DNA of 64,000 nucleotides. Origin: Gonatopus flavifemur (lineage: Eukaryota; Arthropoda; Insecta; Hymenoptera; Dryinidae). The notes beneath the pieces were generated by a model that made no database searches, was not told the origin of the DNA, and saw only the letters and a program-made list of their open reading frames with translations. Below, piece by piece: positions 58,331 through 64,000 of the stretch. A program made the translations under genes and the position numbers. The DNA is taken from contig JAFFJZ010000001.1 of the NCBI GenBank assembly GCA_018340375.1, positions 75,074,001 through 75,138,000 on the forward strand. The letters are read 5' to 3'. The stretch's first letter is position 1, and each line of letters starts with the position of its first letter.

Positions 58331-58515
58331 ATGTTTTTGAAGTTTGAATCGTTTGTATAGCAACAAAACGAAAATTTGAATCGACAATCAACTCCTTGGC
58401 ACTGGAAATCTCATTTGAAGAATGTAATACAAGATTTTGGGTCTTCAAGGGCTGAATAATGCGTTATTCGATTACTAATTCGTTTCATTGAACGATTCAA
58501 ACTTCAGTAACGTGT
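58331..58515. mobile_element. Foldback MITE, GAAGTTTGAATCGTT family, copy 2
   Basis: Inverted ends TTTTTGAAGTTTGAATCGTT and AACGATTCAAACTTCAGTAA. It aligns with the reverse complement of 5181-5364 at both ends and has almost the same length (185 bp). It sits about 470 bp upstream of the syndecan-like exon. Confidence 0.7.
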
Positions 58516-58981
58516 TTAAAAAACGGGTATTTTCATTCAAACAATTATGAAAAAATTTGTTGTGAAATACAGAAAAATATTCTTTCAAATCAATAAAATT
58601 GCATACCTCTTCATTATAAGAACAACGTTTGATATACAGTACAGAAATACTTATCGAGCTCAGAAAAAGAAGAATCCGTAAGATAAGATTAGGTGAAAAT
58701 ATTGTGAGTTGTTGAACAGGATTGGACCCCAGACCGAATAGATTTTCCATTGAAAAGGGTCCAAATCTCCCTGACGCGTTCCGATCTTCGTTCAATCCCA
58801 ATGGATTTTGGCAAGATTCGGTAACAAGATTTGATTCTAACTCAATGGAATGAATCAATATCCCTCGGAGGGTGTATAAATATACAAAAGTCTGTTCCAC
58901 GACTCCAAACGGAATGATCAATAATGTACAATAAGGGGAGTGCCACTTTTGATAGACAAAGCATGTAATTTTTGTTCACAG
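58516..58981 (+). other. Intron 3' part before the syndecan-like exon
   Basis: Non-coding up to the acceptor TTTTTGTTCACAG at 58969-58981. Overlapping - strand frames here have no motifs and are treated as chance. Confidence 0.5.
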
Positions 58982-59192
58982 AAGGACCAAAATCAAACCA
59001 CAAAAGAAAGGTCATCGACGTCGGGGAGTACGACCTATAACTCATTCCCAGACGACCTGTACTTGGACGACCAGGACCCTTTGGAAGGCTCTGGTCGAGG
59101 TGGCGGAGGAGGCGGTAACGACGTACGCGACGACCTTGAAGCATCTGGTAGTGGTTTCGGCCCTGACGACGAGGATGGCGATGATGACCATG
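58982..59192 (+). CDS. Sdc: Syndecan-like ectodomain exon
   Basis: Internal exon of 211 bp between an acceptor (TTTTTGTTCACAG) and a donor (CATG|GTATGTGT). It starts in phase 0 and leaves one extra base, and it encodes 70 residues. Syndecan is a single-pass membrane heparan sulfate proteoglycan; its ectodomain carries chains on Ser-Gly sites in acidic surroundings. Seen here: an NQT sequon at residues 4-6, then PDDLYLDDQDPLEGSGRG with S37-G38, a glycine run, then DDLEASGSGFGPDDEDGDDD with S55-G56 and S57-G58. The paired SGSG flanked by aspartates is the classic attachment signal, and the SGSGFGPDDED pattern resembles insect syndecan. Composition is much less AT-rich than the surroundings. Signal peptide, transmembrane segment and EFYA tail are absent and must lie in other exons, the latter probably beyond 64000. 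Other acidic proteoglycans are possible but less likely. Confidence 0.72.
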
Positions 59193-59826
59193 GTATGTGT
59201 TCATTATATTAAACCTATCGAATAATAGGATTCCAATCGGGAAAAATTCAGAGCAATTTAACTTCAAACTTTACTTCGCAAATTGCGAAATTCATCTTCC
59301 AGGAAAAATAAAACTCATTGGATGGTTTAATAAACATATATTTTTGTGGGTCTTGTTTTTCATGAAAGTTTGTTTCATTTGAGTTGTATCCACTCTATGA
59401 TTGAATCATTTATTCATATCGATCCATTTCGAGGACATAACGAATTGATGAGATTTTGAACTTGAATAAATGAAAATGATTGCTTGATTATGGAGTGATT
59501 CGTTAGTCTCGGTATTCTCAGCGAACAGGGGATTAAAATTCTTCTCTAACGACTGCTTGGTTTCGAGTTATATATATTTTAATTAGAACTATTGTATCTT
59601 TGGAGACTTCGGTATCGAAATTCATTGTAGAACAGGGGAATTTTCATTGGGAATTACAAATTATTTTGCATCACTAAAATAGTAATGAATGTTTCGTTAA
59701 TCGTGTAAAGAGTAGTATATTTTCCTTTTGGAAGAAAATTATGTTTTCAAGATATCTCAAAATATTGGATAAGACAATTTTGAGATATTTTAGATATTTT
59801 TTATTGTTTGTATATAGAATAATTGT
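59193..59826 (+). other. Intron after the syndecan-like exon
   Basis: Starts with the GTATGTGT donor. AT-rich with no further exon recognised. Confidence 0.5.
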
Positions 59827-60207
59827 CAGAGATGTGAAAGCATTTGAAATGCTTTTTTGCAAAATTTTGGTATAGTCAAGAAATTTTGATGGATATTCCC
59901 CGTTCCTGTACATTTTTAATGTGTTTTCGTGGTTTTATTCTGGAAAAAATCTCTCTAAACATGATATATTGCGTATTTTATCATAGATTTTCGAAAGCAT
60001 TTTGCATTTTCCATACAAAATGCGAAATGCGTTGCAAAATATGTGATGAAATATGAAATACGAAATATGTCATCTTGAGGGAAATGTTTTTGGAAAGGAA
60101 ACTACAAAAACAAACAGCAAATGTGCAAAAATAGGGAAGAAACAGCAAAATTTGTTGGGAATACGTAATCTTTGCTGAAAAGCATTTCAAATGCTTTCAC
60201 ATCTCTG
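59827..60207. mobile_element. 381-bp palindromic hAT-type MITE
   Basis: It begins CAGAGATGTGAAAGCATTTG and ends CAAATGCTTTCACATCTCTG. The flanking 8-mers ATAATTGT (59819-59826) and ATAATTAT (60208-60215) differ at one base, a good hAT target duplication. The arms extend inward for well over 100 bp, so nearly the whole element folds back. Mirror-image open frames of about 70 codons, both starting MKCF, occur on the two strands as a result; they are not taken to be genes. Confidence 0.88.
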
Positions 60208-60419
60208 ATAATTATTGTCTTCAATCGTTGACTGTGTACCCCTCTCCTCTATACAACAATTTTTATTGAATCTCTGTAAAACACGGAAGATTTGTGAAAC
60301 GCATTCAAGGGAATGGTTAAAAACAAATCCGTAGCACCCAAATAACAAATAGATATCGTTTGAATACGTAATTACAAATGTTTCTCTGTAAGCGGTAAAG
60401 TTTAATCGGATCCTTCAAT

Positions 60420-60600
60420 GATATAACTGTTTAGCGTTTGCATTTGCATTTACGCAAATATCTAATTACGTGAATTTACAGAAATGAGTACTCAATTAAA
60501 ATGCCTAATTGCGAACGAAATTAATACATTAGCGCGTAAATTAGAGTTTAATTAGCAAACTACACTTATATGTATGTATTCGAATATCCATTGATCGCTG
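60420..60600. promoter_or_regulatory. Candidate enhancer: octamer plus homeodomain words
   Basis: ATTTGCAT (60442-60449), the POU octamer, is embedded in GTTTGCATTTGCATTTACGC. Several TAATTA/TTAATT/CTAATT words follow up to about 60560. The block lies in what would be the intron downstream of the syndecan-like exon. Function is inferred from motifs alone. Confidence 0.3.
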
Positions 60601-61487
60601 GAAAAAACATAATAAACATTTCGTAATATAAAATAATTATTATTACATCCACCGTTGAGCTTGAAAATTACTTTCCCGTTTGGTATCATCGAATGTATAA
60701 ACCATACGGAGATCGCGTTTCATTGGGGTAGTAAATTTTTAAGTTGAAGTTAATAACAATGATATTTTATTAATTCTCATCGTATCTCGATCGAAATTCA
60801 TGCACATCTATGGGTACAGATATACATCATATCCGAAACCGTAGTCCTTTTTTCATTCATTCCGTATCATGATTATTGGAAATCCATTTCGTGGCTCTGA
60901 CATCGGTGATCCGGATATTGGAAAAAGGCACAGTATAATCCATTCCAAATGTATATAGATGTGAACGCGCATACTCGGCTGCTTCAACTTTAGCGGTATT
61001 GTGTGAATACAGTACAGGTACGGTAATACCACCAATTCCCCTTCCATATCGAACAATATCGCAATACTAGAGTAGATGAAAATGGAATATACATTTGGAA
61101 GAGATTCATTGACTCGGACGAATGATATTTTTGTTTTTCTTTAAATCAAAATAAAACACGTCAATCTTTCGAAGTTGCGCCTAAATCCTGAGGAAACGTT
61201 GCTTCTGTTGAGCAACTGTTGTATTTGTGAACTCGATCCTGTCCTGTGTTTACTGAATTTGCATTGATCTGAATTTGATTGCATTAAAAAATTATATTTT
61301 CAAGTTATTTATCACTTCCTTGTCAATTTATATCAGTTTTCATTGTACTTACAATGGAGATGGATTCAAAATCGATTATTCAATTATCATGATACTTCCT
61401 TTTTGAAACTCCACCTCCTGTTCATTTTGATTTTTCATTTTCATGTAAAACAACAGAGTTTGACAATGATGAGCCGTGAAGAAATCG
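60601..61487. other. Non-coding, probably intronic
   Basis: Nothing recognised on either strand beyond short frames. Confidence 0.4.
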
Positions 61488-62060
61488 TTCAGGTCTGATT
61501 AAGCTTGTTCAAGCCTGACCATGGACATTTTTTGGCGAAATTATTATTCATACTCGACACTGCCTTCACGTAGTTGGGCCTGACTACGCCTGGTCGTTCA
61601 TTTTTTAATTCAATCATAAGTTAAAAGGTCCCAATTTTGTAGCCACGTGGCGAATTCGAGTTCAAGCTTGACCGTGTGCGATCACTCCAGACAACCCATT
61701 CTCGCCTGTGATCATGCAAAATTGTACCAGATGAGAAGTATTCATACAAGATGAGTCTCTGTTGATGTTTTTATCACGAATGCACATGCTTTATCATGTT
61801 AAATCGGCCACAAACGCATTCACGTACGTCTGATCACGCGTGATCATGCCTGAAAACTGGAAACTCAAAAATGAAAACTGTATTAGCGCAATAAGTAGAA
61901 CTGATTGATAATAAATCACCTTTTTATGAAATTTTTATGGTTTTATTCCTGTATGAATTTTCTGTACGAATTTTCCATGCATAACGGAGTATAATCATAA
62001 TTAATCCTGATCATGTGGGTACAAAATTGAGGCCTGATCAGGCGTCATCAGACGTGGAAG
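61488..62060. repeat. Scattered GATCAYGCCTGA-type motif region
   Basis: Variants of CCTGATCA/TGATCACGC occur at least six times (for example TCTGATCACGCGTGATCATG at about 61829, GGCCTGATCAGGCG at about 62031, TTCAAGCCTGACCATGG at about 61509), in both orientations and irregularly spaced. This could be one or more decayed MITEs; no clean ends were found. Confidence 0.35.
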
Positions 62061-63674
62061 ACTTGTCCACGGGAAAATTAGAGATCTCTTTTTTTTTCGT
62101 TACAAGTGATCCCATTGTCTAATATCGAAAAAAGATTGAATTTTTCATTCCGTTTTTGCACATTGTGCCATTGGGACGTCTATGGAATGTTCAAAAAAAC
62201 GCAGAGGAGACTGTTCGAACGTCCTGAAACAGTCTCAGAGAGTGGACACATTCTTGAATAAACTTCAATAGTATGATGTATTGATTTGAAAATTCATTGA
62301 ATATCATTGGACGATGATGAAACTGAATTGCGAAACTTTGGATGATAAACAATTTGCGAAAGAATTCAACCCTGGTTCAAAAAGTCTTTGCAACGATACA
62401 TAACCATTGACACTTGTTAAAAACCGATGGAACCCATTGAAACTGAGATTCAATGAGAATTCGATAAGTTGGAATGGTAATTTACTGTCGCAAAGTTTTT
62501 ATTAAATCTCACTGATCAAGAAATTCAATAGACATTTTTTACCGGGGGAGTGAGAATGAACTTCCCCATAACTTGAGATAAAAAAATTGTTGTCATAGAA
62601 CGTTGAAGATGAATCTTTTTGAGAACATTTAACTCTATTAACAACTGAAAAAGAGGAAGAGAGTTCATTCTAACAGAGGTAGGCTTTGTCAAGACGTCGA
62701 TAATCATAAAACATTAGGAAAGATTCACCCTGCAGTGCCACCGTTCACGCGACTCAGCGGTTCCCATGATATATCCTGTATGTAGATGAAAAAGGAACGA
62801 AATGAATATATACCAATCCAAGATGCATCCTTTTCACCGTAACTGCTTCTTCGGAACGATCTGGTATCCTTCAAGGATTGACGTTACTCGCTTTGGTTTT
62901 TTTCTTTCCTTCCATTTATTCGTCAGGTTATGTATTTTCCGTTAACTCGGAACGAATACGAGGAAACACGCCACGGAAGTGAATAACGATGACTGACAAA
63001 AAATCTACATCGCTTTTTCCTAAACGTGAAATGTCTGTTTATGGAAATCGAGAACCTATAGAGAACTGATTATTGAATCGATCATGTGAAATAATTTGAT
63101 CATTTTTAGTTTACAATTACCGTAATAATCAAGTTCCGCTGTGTTCCGTATAAATTTGTCACGTACAATTGGATGAGAGGGATATGTTACACCACTCATG
63201 TACAGAATTATATTTACAGACGATAATAATCGATTCATTCCACGATTCAATTAGTCCGGGAGGTAGCATCACGGTCAGTTTATTATCAACTAAAAGCAAT
63301 GTCGTTGGTCTGCCGCTGATGTAACGAGACAGGCGGTAGTGATGGATGATATTCGAAAGTATCCATATTTGTAAGAAGAAAAAATATATAACTTTCACTG
63401 GTTTTGATAAAAAGAAAAATCACCGATTCCGCACTTACAAGTTCGGTGGAATAGAGGTGGAAAAATAAGGTCTGTTTTTGGTGGATTTTGTTGCAATTTT
63501 ATTGAATTATTTTTGAGTATTTTGGGTAAAGAGGTGAACACTGTAGGAAAATATTTGTATTAATTTTAATACAAAAGTTTGGAAACAATTAACAGATATA
63601 TTTTTGTATCGGAACTCCCACACTTTTGTTGACATTCAAACACAACCCTAACAGCACAATGTGTCTGTGGGACG
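62061..63674. other. Non-coding, probably intronic
   Basis: A GGGACGTCTATGGAATGTTC-type segment at about 62173-62192 resembles, in reverse, the sequence around 63700-63740, hinting at a short dispersed repeat. No exon recognised. Confidence 0.35.
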
Positions 63675-63694
63675 TTTTCTGAACGTTCAGAAAA
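63675..63694. repeat. 20-bp perfect palindrome
   Basis: TTTTCTGAACGTTCAGAAAA is self-complementary over all 20 bases. It sits in a segment with repeated ACGTTC words. Confidence 0.9.
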
Positions 63695-63770
63695 CCTCTC
63701 CTACGTTCTATAAACCTTCCATAAACGTTCCAGTGGCACGTCATGCTGTCTGGAAATATTATCTTGAAAT

Positions 63771-63990
63771 CCCGAGTCAAAAAGTGAAACCTGATTTAGC
63801 TCTGATTTGTCGCGTATTACGGAGTGAATCAGGTTTGATTCAATTTTTTGCTCTAATCTCGCCCTGTTCTCAACCTGATCTTGATCTTAACATTGTTATT
63901 CAACCTTATGTTAACCTCTTTCCGACCAGATTAAACTCTGGATCGTTGCGTGATCAGGCTTTCAAAAGTATTACAATTTTTCGACTCGAG
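63771..63990. mobile_element. MITE, CCCGAGTC family, full copy (reverse orientation)
   Basis: It begins CCCGAGTCAAAAAGTGAAAC and ends TTACAATTTTTCGACTCGAG. Its reverse complement matches 32087-32295 end to end, and its two ends match the deleted copy at 13746-13840. Confidence 0.8.
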
Positions 63991-64000
63991 ATGATTTTCA

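Noticed and set aside
58475..59267. Long - strand ORFs (148 and 141 codons) overlapping the syndecan-like exon
   Set aside because: They are antisense shadows; the + strand frame has coherent Ser-Gly/acidic motifs and matching splice sites.
59844..60190. Two MKCF-starting ORFs on opposite strands
   Set aside because: They are mirror images created by the palindromic MITE at 59827-60207.

Overview
The window reads as non-coding eukaryotic DNA, most likely from an insect and possibly a hymenopteran. It is strongly AT-rich, has no operon-like gene packing, and nearly all open frames are short and unrelated to known families. The insect assignment rests on a full-length mariner of a type common in insects, many small foldback DNA elements, and one exon that resembles the syndecan ectodomain of insects. 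No bacterial, organellar, rRNA, convincing tRNA or CRISPR sequence was seen.

The best host-gene evidence is on the + strand: an in-frame exon at 58982-59192 with good splice sites. It encodes acidic, Ser-Gly-rich ectodomain sequence with glycosaminoglycan attachment sites, typical of syndecan. A GC-richer stretch at 48.0-48.6 kb has a CTCF-like motif, a GTGCN pentanucleotide repeat and a strong splice donor. It may be an upstream 5' UTR exon and promoter of the same gene, which would put about 10 kb of intron between them. Signal-peptide, transmembrane and cytoplasmic exons were not found. A second possible first exon lies on the - strand at 44482-44564, near a GATA-motif cluster. If both are real, two divergent promoters lie about 4 kb apart.

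The rest is transposon-derived or plain AT-rich DNA. From left to right: a foldback element directly beside an almost intact mariner (3486-4772); a Tc1/mariner-like MITE (4797-5118); a decayed PDZ-like pseudogene (9407-9925); a reverse transcriptase fragment (about 14.5-14.8 kb); a block of degenerate repeats holding two MITEs, one with a perfect 8-bp target duplication (31.7-32.5 kb); several hAT-like elements (38-44 kb); a 5'-truncated, frameshifted non-LTR retrotransposon (41615-43690, - strand); a TTAA-flanked 665-bp element with inverted repeats of about 130 bp (49731-50395); and a 2.8-kb composite at 54260-57098 containing a 1.55-kb near-continuous palindrome with arms of about 700 bp. 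Several MITE families occur two or three times in the window, so their ends can be checked against each other.

The most unusual object is the long palindrome at 54815-56369. If transcribed it would form a very long imperfect hairpin, making it a candidate hairpin-RNA (siRNA) source or an unusual foldback transposon. Candidate conserved or regulatory blocks at 21.0-21.2, 28.2-28.33, 35.43-35.7, 44.93-44.98 and 60.42-60.6 kb are inferred only from motif content and composition.
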